Shown: piece by piece, positions 9,183 to 17,601 of the stretch | Numbering within the stretch: the stretch's first letter is position 1 | Layout of the letters: every line of letters begins with the position of its first letter | Source of the DNA: Janthinobacterium sp. | GTDB lineage: Bacteria > Pseudomonadota > Gammaproteobacteria > Burkholderiales > Chitinibacteraceae | Length of the DNA: 64,000 bases | Direction: 5' to 3' | Assembly (NCBI GenBank): GCA_025360045.1 | Contig: JANYCY010000091.1 | Span: 16,199 to 80,198 of the forward strand | Made by a program: the position numbers and the translations under genes | Notes under the pieces: generated by a model | What the model saw: only the letters and a program-made list of their open reading frames with translations | What the model was told of the DNA's origin: nothing | Databases searched by the model: none

Positions 9183-9202
9183 GGTGGGCACCTTTGCCCA
9201 CC
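9183..9202. repeat. GTGGGCAC-type palindrome after creD
   Basis: GGTGGGCA-CCTT-TGCCCACC, a perfect 8-bp stem immediately past the creD stop. It belongs to a family of short palindromes also seen at 14857, 15034, 17567, 17739, 22027 and 26587. On the minus strand it is followed by TTAAAA, so it could act as a weak terminator for creD. Confidence 0.65.
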
Positions 9203-9209
9203 CAAATAT

Positions 9210-10643
9210 TTAAACCACAGTCTCTGCACTCGCTGGCCGCAGCGCTTGCCAGTCCATTTTACGGGTGAGGATCATCACGCAGCTGAGTAAGCCAAATAGC
9301 GTGATACTGCCCATCAGTAGCGCCATATCTTCTGATTGCAATATGCCATAGAGCAGGCCATACAGTGCGGCTAAAACTGCGGCAAACCCCACTCCTCGTT
9401 GCCATGCGGCCAAGACAAAACTCACGTAATAGCCAAGCAATAACACCGATGCGGCTGCGGCGCTCCAATAAGCTTTGGCAAAGCCTAGGTGTTCAGATAG
9501 CGATAATGTCAGCAGGAAAAACAGGGCTAAGGCCGCGCCGACTAAGGCGTATTGCACAGGGTGGATTTCGATTCGTCTCATCAGCGCCATTAAAAACACC
9601 GCGCCAAAAATCACCAATACAAATAACTCGGCATATTTAATGGTGCGCTCGTTTAAGACGTATCGATCTACAGGGTCGACAAGGCGCAGGCCTACCGAGG
9701 CGGATGAGCATTCTGTTTCGCTGCATTTGCTGGTTTGTACGCCGCCAGTGGCTAGCTGACTGGTTTGCCAGCGTGCGCTAAAGCCTTGTGCCGTCACACT
9801 GCGTTCGATCGGCGCAAAGTTGCCGCTAAAGCTAGGGTGCGGCCAGTTGCCGGCTAGGGCTACATGGCTTTCTTTGCCTACAGGCTCGATCAGTAATTGC
9901 GTTGTGCCGCTGAGTTTTAGATTGAGCTTGAAATCCAGTGATTGCGCATTTTCTGGCAGGGTCACCATGGCGTGCACGCCATTGCCGAGGCTTGTTTTAG
10001 CGACGGCGGGGCTCGCTGCTGCTTCTGCAACAACAGCCTCACTTTTTTCTGAAGTATTTACCGTGGAATGAGATCCGATAGCCGCTTGAGCTGTACCCGG
10101 CTCAAAGTTCAGCGTGTCGGCCGCTAGCGTGCCGCCCATATTTTGAATACCACGTACATCCGATAAGCTAAGCACCAGATATGGCTTGCCCCAGCGGCTG
10201 CTGATTTTTTCACGGCTGGAGCTAGGATGTTGCTCGTAGCTGGGGAGCGGGGCCAAGGCAAAGCGCCCGGATAGGATTAAATCACTGCGGTAAATCGGCG
10301 CTTCAAAAATGCCGCGTTTCAGGCTTTCTACCGCCAATTGCCCCTTGGCCCAAAACTGCTCGGGGCTGATGATGATATTGCGGCTGCTTGTGCTGTCTTC
10401 CCAAGCACTGACTTTGCCTTGAGGCGTGGTTTGCTCGACTAATTTGCTGGTGGTTTCGGTGAGTGGCAGCACCAAGAAGGGCCCTTTCACCGTTTGTTCA
10501 CCCGCGCTAAATTGTGAAATTTCTTGGCGCACTTCCTGAGCGCGTTGTTGCCGCTCAAAAACCAAATGCCGCACCAGATTTAAAACAAACAGCATCCCCA
10601 GCATCAGCAGGCCGATGGTAATGATTTTCCACTTGAACTTCAT
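9210..10643 (-). CDS. creD: CreD family inner-membrane protein
   Basis: 477 residues. It has one N-terminal membrane anchor (about 7-27), a long periplasmic domain (QTVKGPFLVLPLTE, then IISPEQFWAKGQLAVESLKRG) and five or six C-terminal helices (from about residue 340; HPVQYALVGAALALFFLLTL is conserved in CreD). CreD is a member of the CreBC regulon in enterics and pseudomonads, linked to envelope stress and beta-lactam response; its biochemical role is unknown. Here it is intact although the creB and creC sequences upstream are broken, so it must be controlled differently or constitutively. Confidence 0.92.
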   Translation of the reverse strand: MKFKWKIITIGLLMLGMLFVLNLVRHLVFERQQRAQEVRQEISQFSAGEQTVKGPFLVLPLTETTSKLVEQTTPQGKVSAWEDSTSSRNIIISPEQFWAKGQLAVESLKRGIFEAPIYRSDLILSGRFALAPLPSYEQHPSSSREKISSRWGKPYLVLSLSDVRGIQNMGGTLAADTLNFEPGTAQAAIGSHSTVNTSEKSEAVVAEAAASPAVAKTSLGNGVHAMVTLPENAQSLDFKLNLKLSGTTQLLIEPVGKESHVALAGNWPHPSFSGNFAPIERSVTAQGFSARWQTSQLATGGVQTSKCSETECSSASVGLRLVDPVDRYVLNERTIKYAELFVLVIFGAVFLMALMRRIEIHPVQYALVGAALALFFLLTLSLSEHLGFAKAYWSAAAASVLLLGYYVSFVLAAWQRGVGFAAVLAALYGLLYGILQSEDMALLMGSITLFGLLSCVMILTRKMDWQALRPASAETVV

Positions 10644-10732
10644 GATCTTCCCCTTGAGTGATGGGGCATTGTGGATGGCTGATGTGGAGGGAAAATGCGG
10701 GGAATGTGGAGATTGTGTGGAGAAGGGGATTT

Positions 10733-11227
10733 TTATTTGCTGGCAGGGCGGCTTGCCGAAATGGATGGAACACCCTGCTGCTGAAGTTGCTCAATAGCGG
10801 CATTGCTTAATTTTTCACGTTTTTCGCTGTCTTGCATTTGCAGATAAAGCCACGCAAACATTGAAAAAGCGATTGTAATAAGAGAGCCAATTAAACCAGC
10901 AATCACATTTTCGGCAATTGATCTGCCCCAGCCTTTATTGACTGTTTGGACGATTTTATCGTCACGTAATCGCGCGACTTGTTGTTGGATCTCTACTGCG
11001 GCGACTTGATCTACAATTTCATTTACTTCGCGCTCGGCTCGTTCACGGTATTCGAGAATCTTTTGAGGGCTCTTGGCAAAACTATGAAACTGATCGAGGG
11101 GAGGTTCTGCTCCGTTATTATTGGTTTTAAATGTTTCTATCCAATTGATTTTTTCTTCTTTGTAAAACGTATACGCCACACGACCGACAAAGTCTTGAAA
11201 GTCGGTGTAGATACGATGATTACTCAT
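10733..11227 (-). CDS. Unknown protein with one C-terminal membrane segment
   Basis: 164 residues. A mainly helical, charged N-terminal part (about 1-100, with KILEYRERAEREVNEIVDQ suggesting a coiled coil) is followed by a single hydrophobic segment (about 110-131, VIAGLIGSLITIAFSMFAWL) and a Gln-rich tail. The likely topology is a tail-anchored or single-span inner-membrane protein with a cytoplasmic helical domain. Its start lies 9 bp after the stop of the 62-residue gene, so the two are probably co-expressed. I do not recognise the family. It sits inside the broken cre locus, just upstream of creD. Confidence 0.7.
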   Translation of the reverse strand: MSNHRIYTDFQDFVGRVAYTFYKEEKINWIETFKTNNNGAEPPLDQFHSFAKSPQKILEYRERAEREVNEIVDQVAAVEIQQQVARLRDDKIVQTVNKGWGRSIAENVIAGLIGSLITIAFSMFAWLYLQMQDSEKREKLSNAAIEQLQQQGVPSISASRPASK

Positions 11228-11236
11228 TGAATGGGC

Positions 11237-11425
11237 TTAGCCGATGGTGGCGTGGGGGCGGGTAATGGCGGCAAAAGCTTGGTTGATTTGGCTTTCTGAG
11301 TAGCGAGTTTGCAAAATCTCAGCTCTGACTTTTTCGGGTAAAGAGTAATCAGCTATCCGTTTGCCTTCTACACGGTCTTGGTTTACTCGGCGGATAGTCT
11401 CTAATGTCACTGTTAATTTAAGCAT
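11237..11425 (-). CDS. Small conserved-looking protein upstream of the 164-residue gene
   Basis: 62 residues starting MLKLTVTLETIRRVNQD, with no membrane segment or signal. I chose the ATG at 11425 because GGGGAG lies about 8 nt upstream; an in-frame ATG at 11455 would add 10 residues. It is followed after 9 bp by the 164-residue membrane protein gene. The tight spacing makes a two-gene unit likely. Family and role are unknown to me. Confidence 0.6.
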   Translation of the reverse strand: MLKLTVTLETIRRVNQDRVEGKRIADYSLPEKVRAEILQTRYSESQINQAFAAITRPHATIG

Positions 11426-11575
11426 TATCGATGCTCCCCGTATTAAGTATTGCAAGATGGATGTTTCAGCGTTGTCTTTGCAATTTTAGCTTTTTATGCT
11501 TGATAAACAAAGGCTTTTCTATTGGGAATTGTTTTTTAATGACAAGTTTTCTTGTCTGTTCAGTGTTGGGGGCAT

Positions 11576-11868
11576 TTAACTCAATGGCAAATAAACCCTC
11601 GCTACCACGCCGCCCTCCGCATGATTCGCCAAGCTCACATTCCCGCCATGTAATTCCAGCATGGTGCGGGTCAGTGCTAGCCCTAGGCCGGTGCTTTTTT
11701 GGCCGGTGGCGGGGCGGGGTAGGGAGTAGAAGCGCTCGAATAGGCGGCTGAGGGCGTAATCGGGGATGGGCTCGCCTTGGTTGTGGATGGCAATTTGCAA
11801 GCTTTGCGCCTCAATTGTCAGCCCGATATGGATTTTGCCGTGGACAAAAAGCCCATTATGGCTTGCGG
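11576..11868 (-). pseudogene. creC: creC remnant (C-terminal ATPase part of the sensor kinase)
   Basis: Only the last ~85 residues of a histidine kinase remain. IPDYALSRLFERFYSLPRP and GQKSTGLGLALTRTMLELHGG are the G1/F/G2 boxes of the HATPase domain and closely match the end of CreC. The sensor, HAMP, dimerisation/H-box and N-box regions are missing. Upstream the frame runs into sequence that also overlaps the end of the creB fragment in another frame. The simplest reading is one deletion of roughly 1.4 kb removing the end of creB and most of creC, with a small frameshift near the joint. Confidence 0.85.
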
Positions 11869-12237
11869 AATGGCTGGGCTGCTGCGCTTTAAAATAGCTT
11901 TAACTCTTGCTGCCACTTCGCGCGGACTAAAGGGCTTGAGCACATAATCGTCCGCGCCTAATTCCAAACCTAAAATTCGATCGAATTCCTCGCTTCTGGC
12001 GGTGAGCAGCAGCACAGGTAGCTCGCTATGGCGGCGCAGGCGTTTGAGCACTTCCAAGCCGCTATCATCGGGCAGGCCGATATCTAAAATCAGCAGATCA
12101 GGTTTTTGCGCCTGAATGGCCGCCTCGCCTTCGCGGGCTAGCGTGTAGCAGCTTACGGCAAAACCTTCTCGCTCCAGCGCAAAGCGTAGCGTATCGCTAA
12201 TGGCCGCTTCGTCTTCGATCAGGATGATAGATGACAT
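11818..12237 (-). pseudogene. creB: creB fragment, receiver domain only
   Basis: 139 residues instead of ~230. The receiver domain is complete (residues 1-125): acidic pair IEDEAA, phospho-acceptor Asp in LLILDIGLPDDSG, the LTARSEEFDRILGLELGADDYV switch region and KPFSPREV. The TARSEE.DR.LGLE.GADDYV.KPFSPREV pattern is characteristic of CreB. The winged-helix DNA-binding domain is absent: after residue ~127 the frame is replaced by unrelated sequence ending at 11818. A residual receiver-only protein could still be made, but it could not act as a normal CreB transcription factor. Confidence 0.85.
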
Positions 12238-12307
12238 GCAGATGATCCTGAATTAATTGCTTTGATTGTAAGTGACTTTATGCCGTAGTTGTCAGTGTAT
12301 TTACTGC

Positions 12308-12326
12308 TATGCTGCATTGCAGCATA
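12308..12326. promoter_or_regulatory. Palindrome in the creB/patatin divergent region
   Basis: TATGCTGC-ATT-GCAGCATA, a perfect 8-bp inverted repeat. A second one, AATCCTG-TATTG-CAGGATT, lies at 12391-12409, just before the patatin gene. They could be operators or small mRNA hairpins; no known regulator is suggested. Confidence 0.35.
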
Positions 12327-12429
12327 AATTTAATCTCCATGCTTTAAGCTAAATGGCTTTGCTACATCAAACGCTAAATACCACGGTTTGAATCCTGTAT
12401 TGCAGGATTTAAGGCGTAGAGGGCTGGCT

Positions 12430-13416
12430 ATGACTAAGAAAGTGATTAATCTTGCTTTACAAGGTGGCGGTGCGCATGGCGCATTTACTTGGGGCGTGCT
12501 GGATGCCCTGCTTGAAGACGGGCGTATTCAGTTTGAAGGCGTCAGCGGCACCAGTGCGGGGGCGATGAATGCTGTGGTGCTGGCGCAGGGCTTGATGGAT
12601 GGCGGCGCTAGCGGGGCAAGGCTGGCACTGGATCAGTTCTGGCAAGCGCTGGCGGCTAGTATGCCGGGGGATTTAGGCCAAGGCGACGGGGCAGGCATCA
12701 GCTCGGTGACCAAGGCAATGCAGCAGTGGACGCGTTATTTATCCCCCAGCCAAATGAATCCTTTTGATTTGAATCCGCTGCGTGATTTAATCGAGAATCA
12801 AATTGATTTTGCCGCTTTACAAAAACATAGCCCAGTTAAATTATTTATTGCCACCACCCATGCTAATTCAGGCAAGTTAAGGATTTTTCAGAATCATGAA
12901 ATGAGCGCCGATGTGATTCTGGCCTCGGCTTGTTTGCCGACGATTTACCGCAGCGTATTAATCGATGGCGAGCCTTATTGGGATGGCGCTTATTCAGCTA
13001 ATCCAGCAGTGTTTCCCTTATTTGACTACTGCGATGCCTGCGATATTTTACTGATTTTATTGCAGCCTTTGTCTCTCGAAGCTACACCTGATTCTGCTAG
13101 AGAAATTCAAAGCAGAATTTTAGACATTACTTTTCAATCGGGTTTTTTGCGTGAAATGCAAATGTTTACTCGCTTAAAAGCGCGTCGGCCGCTCTTTGTT
13201 TGGTCTAAATTAGATCGGCATATTGCCCGCACTCATTTTCATTTAATTGAGGCGGAATTAGCGCAATTTGATGCCGAATCAAAATTAACCGTAAATCTAA
13301 AGTTTTTTTCCACACTTAAAAGCTTGGGCCGCGAGGCTGGGCAAAAATGGCTGGAGGAAAACCATCTTAAGCTGGGTAAGTTATCTAGTGTGGATTTAGC
13401 CGAGGTGTTTTCCTGA
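12430..13416 (+). CDS. Patatin-like phospholipase
   Basis: About 328 residues starting MTKKVINLALQ. The oxyanion-hole motif LQGGGAHGAFTWG is followed by the nucleophile elbow GTSAG (serine) and, about 150 residues later, the catalytic aspartate in DGAYSANP, giving the Ser-Asp dyad of the family. It hydrolyses acyl esters of phospholipids; there is no signal peptide, so it is probably cytoplasmic. The start at 12430 has GAGGG about 6 nt upstream; an upstream in-frame ATG at 12388 is less likely. It is transcribed divergently from the creB remnant. Confidence 0.9.
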   Translation: MTKKVINLALQGGGAHGAFTWGVLDALLEDGRIQFEGVSGTSAGAMNAVVLAQGLMDGGASGARLALDQFWQALAASMPGDLGQGDGAGISSVTKAMQQWTRYLSPSQMNPFDLNPLRDLIENQIDFAALQKHSPVKLFIATTHANSGKLRIFQNHEMSADVILASACLPTIYRSVLIDGEPYWDGAYSANPAVFPLFDYCDACDILLILLQPLSLEATPDSAREIQSRILDITFQSGFLREMQMFTRLKARRPLFVWSKLDRHIARTHFHLIEAELAQFDAESKLTVNLKFFSTLKSLGREAGQKWLEENHLKLGKLSSVDLAEVFS

Positions 13417-13527
13417 TCGCCGGATAAGGATGCGATTTGCGCAAAATTTTGCCATTTACCAAGGCAATGCGGCGAAACAGGCCTTGTTGCTGCATAATGT
13501 GGATTAACTTAACAACAAAAAAGGATA

Positions 13528-13545
13528 GGAGTTTCTTGAAACTCC
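13528..13545 (+). promoter_or_regulatory. Perfect hairpin over the ribosome-binding region of the CNNM gene
   Basis: GGAGTTTCTTGAAACTCC is an 18-bp perfect palindrome ending 4 nt before the ATG at 13550. The only good Shine-Dalgarno candidate (GGAG, within AAGGATAGGAG) forms the 5' arm of the hairpin, so translation may depend on its opening. Otherwise the folding could bring the GGAG into usable distance. Confidence 0.5.
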
Positions 13546-13549
13546 GGAT

Positions 13550-14854
13550 ATGGGTAGTAGTATCTTACTGATTGTTCTCGCTTTTCTGCTGGTACTTCTG
13601 AACGGCTTTTTTGTGGCCGCAGAGTTTGGTTTAGTTAAATTACGCTCTACTCGTGTTAAAGCCATTGCCAAAACAATGGGCTGGCGCGGGCGTATTTTAC
13701 TGAAAGTGCATGGCGATTTAGACGCCTATCTTTCAGCTTGCCAGCTCGGTATTACCCTCTCATCCCTTGGTCTTGGCTGGATTGGTGAGCCTGCTTTCGT
13801 GCAGCTGCTGCAACCCCTCTTAGGGGCTGTTGGCATTGTGAACGAAGCACTGGTGCATTCTATTTCCTTTGCTGTTGCCTTCTTTATTATTTCCTATTTG
13901 CATATTGTGGTGGGTGAGTTAGCCCCCAAATCGATGGCGATTCGCATGCCGGGTAAAGTCAGCATGTGGACTGCCGTGCCGCTGTATTGCTTTTACTGGC
14001 TGATGTACCCCGCAATCTGGACGCTTAATCACAGCGCCAACTGGGTGCTGCGTAAAGTGGGCTTGGATGTGGCTCCTGGCCACGATAGTCATTACTCCTC
14101 TGAAGAGCTCAAGCTGATCTTGCGCACCTCTCAGTCAGATGATCAATATTCTGAAGATGATTGGCGCGTATTGGCGCAGGCGCTGGATTTCCGCGATTTG
14201 GATGTGGCCGATTTAATGCACCCATTTAGCGAAGCGGTGGCTCTATCGGCCAGTGCCGATATTGAAACCAGCCTAGATAAAATTGTTCAGCACCGTTATA
14301 GCCGCTATCCGCTACTGGACGAAAACGGCCATGTGCAGTCAGTGGTCCATCTCAAAGATATTTTCTTTGCCATGCGTAAGGGCGAGATGCCAGCGCGTTT
14401 AGATAAATTGGCGCGTCCGGTACAAACCGTATCGCCGCGTTTATCCGCATCCGAGCTATTTAAACGCTTCCAGCACGGCGCACCGCATTTTGCTGTAGTG
14501 GCTTATCAAGACGGGCAGCCGCTCGGCTTTATCACCTTAGATAATTTGCTTGGCGCTTTGGTGGGCGAGATTCGTGACGAATTTCGCCAGGCACAGAATG
14601 AATGGTCCAAGCTGGACGATGGCTCGATGATCGGTAAGGGCAGCTTAACCATCTTTACCCTAGAGCGTGCCTTGGGGATTGATATTGAAGACACTGATGT
14701 GGATTCGGTAGGTGGCTTGATTATGCAGCAGCTGGGTGATTTGCCTACAGAGGGCCAGCGTATTCAGTTTGACCACTTCGACGCCGTGGTCAAAAAAATG
14801 AACGGGCCAAGGATTGTGCTGGTGAGGATTTACCCGAGGGAAATGGTGAGCTGA
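13550..14854 (+). CDS. CNNM/CorC-type membrane protein with CBS pair (hemolysin-C/YtfL-like)
   Basis: 434 residues. An N-terminal DUF21/CNNM transmembrane domain (four hydrophobic segments up to about residue 160, with LNGFFVAAEFGLVKLRSTR and ELAPKS) is followed by a CBS pair (about 205-335, e.g. HRYSRYPLLDENG) and a C-terminal CorC_HlyC domain (about 350-430). Members of the family are linked to magnesium or cation efflux; the substrate here is not determined. The leader has a perfect hairpin over the ribosome-binding site, unlike its neighbours. Confidence 0.9.
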   Translation: MGSSILLIVLAFLLVLLNGFFVAAEFGLVKLRSTRVKAIAKTMGWRGRILLKVHGDLDAYLSACQLGITLSSLGLGWIGEPAFVQLLQPLLGAVGIVNEALVHSISFAVAFFIISYLHIVVGELAPKSMAIRMPGKVSMWTAVPLYCFYWLMYPAIWTLNHSANWVLRKVGLDVAPGHDSHYSSEELKLILRTSQSDDQYSEDDWRVLAQALDFRDLDVADLMHPFSEAVALSASADIETSLDKIVQHRYSRYPLLDENGHVQSVVHLKDIFFAMRKGEMPARLDKLARPVQTVSPRLSASELFKRFQHGAPHFAVVAYQDGQPLGFITLDNLLGALVGEIRDEFRQAQNEWSKLDDGSMIGKGSLTIFTLERALGIDIEDTDVDSVGGLIMQQLGDLPTEGQRIQFDHFDAVVKKMNGPRIVLVRIYPREMVS

Positions 14855-14856
14855 CT

Positions 14857-15127
14857 TAGGGTGGCACATAAAAATGTGCCCTATAGGTATCAAGCTAAGC
14901 CTTTGTCATGGAGTGAATCGGCATTTTATAGGGTGTACAACGACGTAGTCGTTGCGCACCGCAAAACGGTGCGCAAGAAAAACGACTTGCACACCCTAGA
15001 AAAAAGCAGCTTTTGTTTGTTTTTGGTGATGCCTATAGTGGGCACAAAAACGTGCCTACTCTAAGCGTTGTTTTTCTTCGTGAAACTCCGTGTTCTCTGT
15101 GGCCTCTGTGGTTCAATATTTGGGTTT
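14857..15127. repeat. Cluster of four short dispersed repeats in a gene-free gap
   Basis: In order: a GGGTGGCACAT-aaaa-ATGTGCCC palindrome (14857-14886); a GGGTGTACAACGACG...CTTGCACACCCTA element (14931-14999) with an inner CGCACCG/CGGTGCG stem; a second palindrome, GTGGGCAC-aaaa-CGTGCCTAC (15034-15062); and the right arm only of the CCACGGAG hairpin repeat (about 15070-15127). No gene is supported between the CNNM gene and the hydrolase gene at 15228. Confidence 0.7.
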
Positions 15128-15227
15128 TGCAATGCCATATCACTTAAGTGGATGTGATTGGGTTGCTCCCGCCCTAGACTTCCCCGCGTTTCTTTGACAT
15201 GCTTGCATCAATCTTATTAATCTAAAG

Positions 15228-16622
15228 ATGCTGATGCAAGCTTTTGTCTTTCTGCTGTTTTTGGGCTTACTCTCCTCTGCACAAGCCGCCACCCAGCCCT
15301 GCCGTATCGATGGATTTCCTCAGGAAGTGCAATGTGGGCAGCTTGCTAGGCCGCTTGATCCTGCGGCGCCTCAGGGTAAGAAAATCCAGCTTCATTATGT
15401 GGTGCTGCGGGCGCAAGATCGAAACAAGCTGGCCGATCCCATCTTCCTGCTGGCTGGTGGGCCGGGGCAGAGTGCGATCAATGTGGCGAGTTGGGCCGAG
15501 CATTTATTCAATAAATTGCAATTACGCCGTGATGTGGTGTTTGTCGATCAGCGAGGCACGGGCCGTTCTGCACCGCTGGAATGCCCAGAATCACAAGATT
15601 TAAGTAAGCTGGCCGACACCGATGGTGCGATGCGTGAAATTAGCCGCTGCCAAGTCGCTTTACAAAAACTGCCTTATGGCGATCTGCGCTTTTTTACCAC
15701 TACGATTGCTGTGCAAGATTTAGAAGCGGTGCGTAAGGCCGAAGGCTATCCGAGCATTAATCTGGTCGGTATTTCCTACGGCACTCGGGTGGGGCTAGAG
15801 TATGTGCGCCAATATCCGCAAGCGGTGCGGCGTGTGGTGCTCGATGGCGTGTTGCCACCCGATTACGCCATATCCGGCAGCGATATACAAAAGGCGCTGG
15901 ATAATCTGTTTGCCGATTGCAAAAGCGACTCGCGTTGCCAACACGCTTATCCCAATTTGGCACAGAGTTGGCGAGATTTGCTGGCCAGCACGCCTAAAGC
16001 CACCGTATTAAAACACCCCCGTTTAAATACCGAAGCCAATGTGACCATCAGCCGCGACAGCGTGCTGGGCATGGTGTCGGCCGTGCTGTATTCGCCGGTG
16101 AATAGCGCAGGCCTACCGTTTGCCATTACAGAGGCCAAGGCCGGGCGGTTTAATCCGCTGCTGGCGCTTAGCGGGCAGACGGCTTTGCCCAATGCGGGCA
16201 AGATTTTTACAGGCATGCATTACTCGGTATGGTGCGCCGAGGAAGCGGGGCGCTTGTCGATAGTGGATGATGATTTTGGTCGCTTTCGTAGTGAAACCTA
16301 CCGCAAAGTCTGCGCCAACTGGCCGCACGGCATCGTGCCAGCGGCCTTCTATACCCTGCCTAAAAGCGCGTCCCCTGTGCTGCTACTGAGCGGCGGGCTG
16401 GATCCGGTTACACCCCCCCAGCATGCGACACGCGTCGCCAAAGCGCTGGGAGACAAGGCCAAGCACGTGGTATTGGGCAACTCCGGCCACGGCATGCTGA
16501 TGCAAAACTGCGTGGATGATCTGGTGTACCGCTTTGTGAATGCAGAAGACGTGCAGAAAGTAGACCTAAGCTGCGTAAAACCCATCCCAAGGCCCATGGT
16601 GTGGGTCTTGCCTAAGGGTTAA
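15228..16622 (+). CDS. Exported alpha/beta hydrolase, S33 tripeptidyl-aminopeptidase-like
   Basis: 464 residues with a signal peptide (about 1-21, cleavage near AQA-AT). The fold is seen in LLAGGPGQSA (oxyanion region), VDQRGTGRS, the nucleophile elbow GISYGT (Ser), the aspartate in GGLDPVTPP and the histidine in NSGHGML, which together make a complete triad. Multiple cysteines suggest a periplasmic or secreted enzyme with disulfides. The family removes N-terminal amino acids or small peptides; the substrate here is unknown. An alternative ATG lies two codons downstream. Confidence 0.85.
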   Translation: MLMQAFVFLLFLGLLSSAQAATQPCRIDGFPQEVQCGQLARPLDPAAPQGKKIQLHYVVLRAQDRNKLADPIFLLAGGPGQSAINVASWAEHLFNKLQLRRDVVFVDQRGTGRSAPLECPESQDLSKLADTDGAMREISRCQVALQKLPYGDLRFFTTTIAVQDLEAVRKAEGYPSINLVGISYGTRVGLEYVRQYPQAVRRVVLDGVLPPDYAISGSDIQKALDNLFADCKSDSRCQHAYPNLAQSWRDLLASTPKATVLKHPRLNTEANVTISRDSVLGMVSAVLYSPVNSAGLPFAITEAKAGRFNPLLALSGQTALPNAGKIFTGMHYSVWCAEEAGRLSIVDDDFGRFRSETYRKVCANWPHGIVPAAFYTLPKSASPVLLLSGGLDPVTPPQHATRVAKALGDKAKHVVLGNSGHGMLMQNCVDDLVYRFVNAEDVQKVDLSCVKPIPRPMVWVLPKG

Positions 16623-16625
16623 GCT

Positions 16626-16746
16626 AAACCCAAATCTTGAACCACGGAGGGCACAGAGAACACAGAGTTACACGGAAAAAAGTAATTCAAGGTTTTCTCC
16701 GTGATCCTCCGTGTTCTCCTTTTCTCCGTGGTTCAAGGTTTGGGTT
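16626..16746. repeat. CCACGGAG hairpin repeat, complete copy
   Basis: The left arm starts AAACCCAAATCTTGAACCACGG and the right arm ends CTCCGTGGTTCAAGGTTTGGG. The arms are complementary over nearly 60 bp, so RNA or single-stranded DNA would fold into a long hairpin. It overlaps an upstream in-frame extension of the following ATPase gene, which is why the longer reading frame there should not be taken as protein. Confidence 0.85.
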
Positions 16747-16780
16747 CTCAAAGGAAGGATTCAATGTTTGTGATAGTGCC

Positions 16781-17539
16781 ATGATTATTGTCGAGCAATT
16801 ATCTAAGCAATTTGTTCGTGAAACAGCTTGGCCGCGCCGATCTACCAGCGTGGTGCAGGCGGTGAAGGATATTCACTTTAGCGCGGCGAACGGCGTGGTC
16901 ACAGGCTTGTTGGGCGCAAATGGCGCGGGCAAGACTACAACTTTGCGCATGATTGCCGCGTTGCTCCCTGCAGATTCTGGGCGGGTGCTGGTCGATGGTG
17001 TGCAGGTGGAGGCAGGCAAGCAGGCCACGCAAGCGCGGATGGGCGTGTTGTCCGATGCGCGGGGCCTGTACCCAAGGCTGAGCGCCCGTGAAAATATTGC
17101 CTACTACGGTGTGCTGCACGGCATGAGCAAGGATGAGGCCAATGAGCGAGCCACGGCGCTGGCTGATGCACTGGATATGCGTGCCTTAATGGAGCGGCGC
17201 TGCGAGGGCTTTAGTCAGGGCGAAAAAATGAAAACGGCACTAGCAAGGGCGCTGGTGCATGATCCGCAAAATATCATTCTGGACGAGCCAACCAACGGCC
17301 TTGATGTGCTGGCCACCCGAGCGCTACGCGAGTTTCTAGCATGGCTAAAATCGCCAGCGGGCGGCAGTAAATGCATTCTGTTTTCGACCCATATCATGCA
17401 AGAAGTAGAGCGGCTTTGCGACCATGTGGTGATCGTGGCTGGCGGCGAAACTGTCGCGCAGGGCACGGTAGCCGAGCTATTAGATCTGGCCGCAGAAAGC
17501 AATTTTGAAGATGCCTTTGTGAAACTGGCCTTTGCTTGA
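16781..17539 (+). CDS. ABC exporter ATP-binding protein (NatA-like)
   Basis: About 252 residues. Walker A GANGAGKTT, signature region FSQGEKMKTALARAL (the usual LSGG is replaced by FSQG, common in NatA/CcmA-like ATPases), Walker B NIILDEPTNGLD and H-loop STHIMQE are all present. It probably energises the permease gene ~370 bp downstream, an ABC-2 type NatB-like protein; such pairs export Na+ or other substrates. The ATG at 16781 is preferred: the 48 in-frame residues before it are a translated copy of the hairpin repeat. Confidence 0.88.
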   Translation: MIIVEQLSKQFVRETAWPRRSTSVVQAVKDIHFSAANGVVTGLLGANGAGKTTTLRMIAALLPADSGRVLVDGVQVEAGKQATQARMGVLSDARGLYPRLSARENIAYYGVLHGMSKDEANERATALADALDMRALMERRCEGFSQGEKMKTALARALVHDPQNIILDEPTNGLDVLATRALREFLAWLKSPAGGSKCILFSTHIMQEVERLCDHVVIVAGGETVAQGTVAELLDLAAESNFEDAFVKLAFA

Positions 17540-17566
17540 AGTATCACGGAAAAAAGCGCCATAAAT

Positions 17567-17599
17567 GTAGCGTGGGCACGCTTTTGTGCCCACGCGTAG
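17567..17599. repeat. GTGGGCAC-type palindrome between the two ABC genes
   Basis: GCGTGGGCAC-gctttt-GTGCCCACGC, a perfect 10-bp stem just downstream of the ATPase gene. A close relative, GGTGGGCAC-gttttt-GTGCTCACC, is at 17739-17770 inside the split hairpin repeat. Confidence 0.7.
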
Positions 17600-17601
17600 C
17601 T

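Noticed and set aside
14857..15127. Possible CRISPR-like array of spaced repeats
   Set aside because: The repeats are of different families, irregularly spaced and palindromic, and no cas genes are present.
16637..16780. 48 extra N-terminal codons on the NatA-like ATPase
   Set aside because: The segment is a translation of the CCACGGAG hairpin repeat; ATPase similarity begins at the ATG at 16781.
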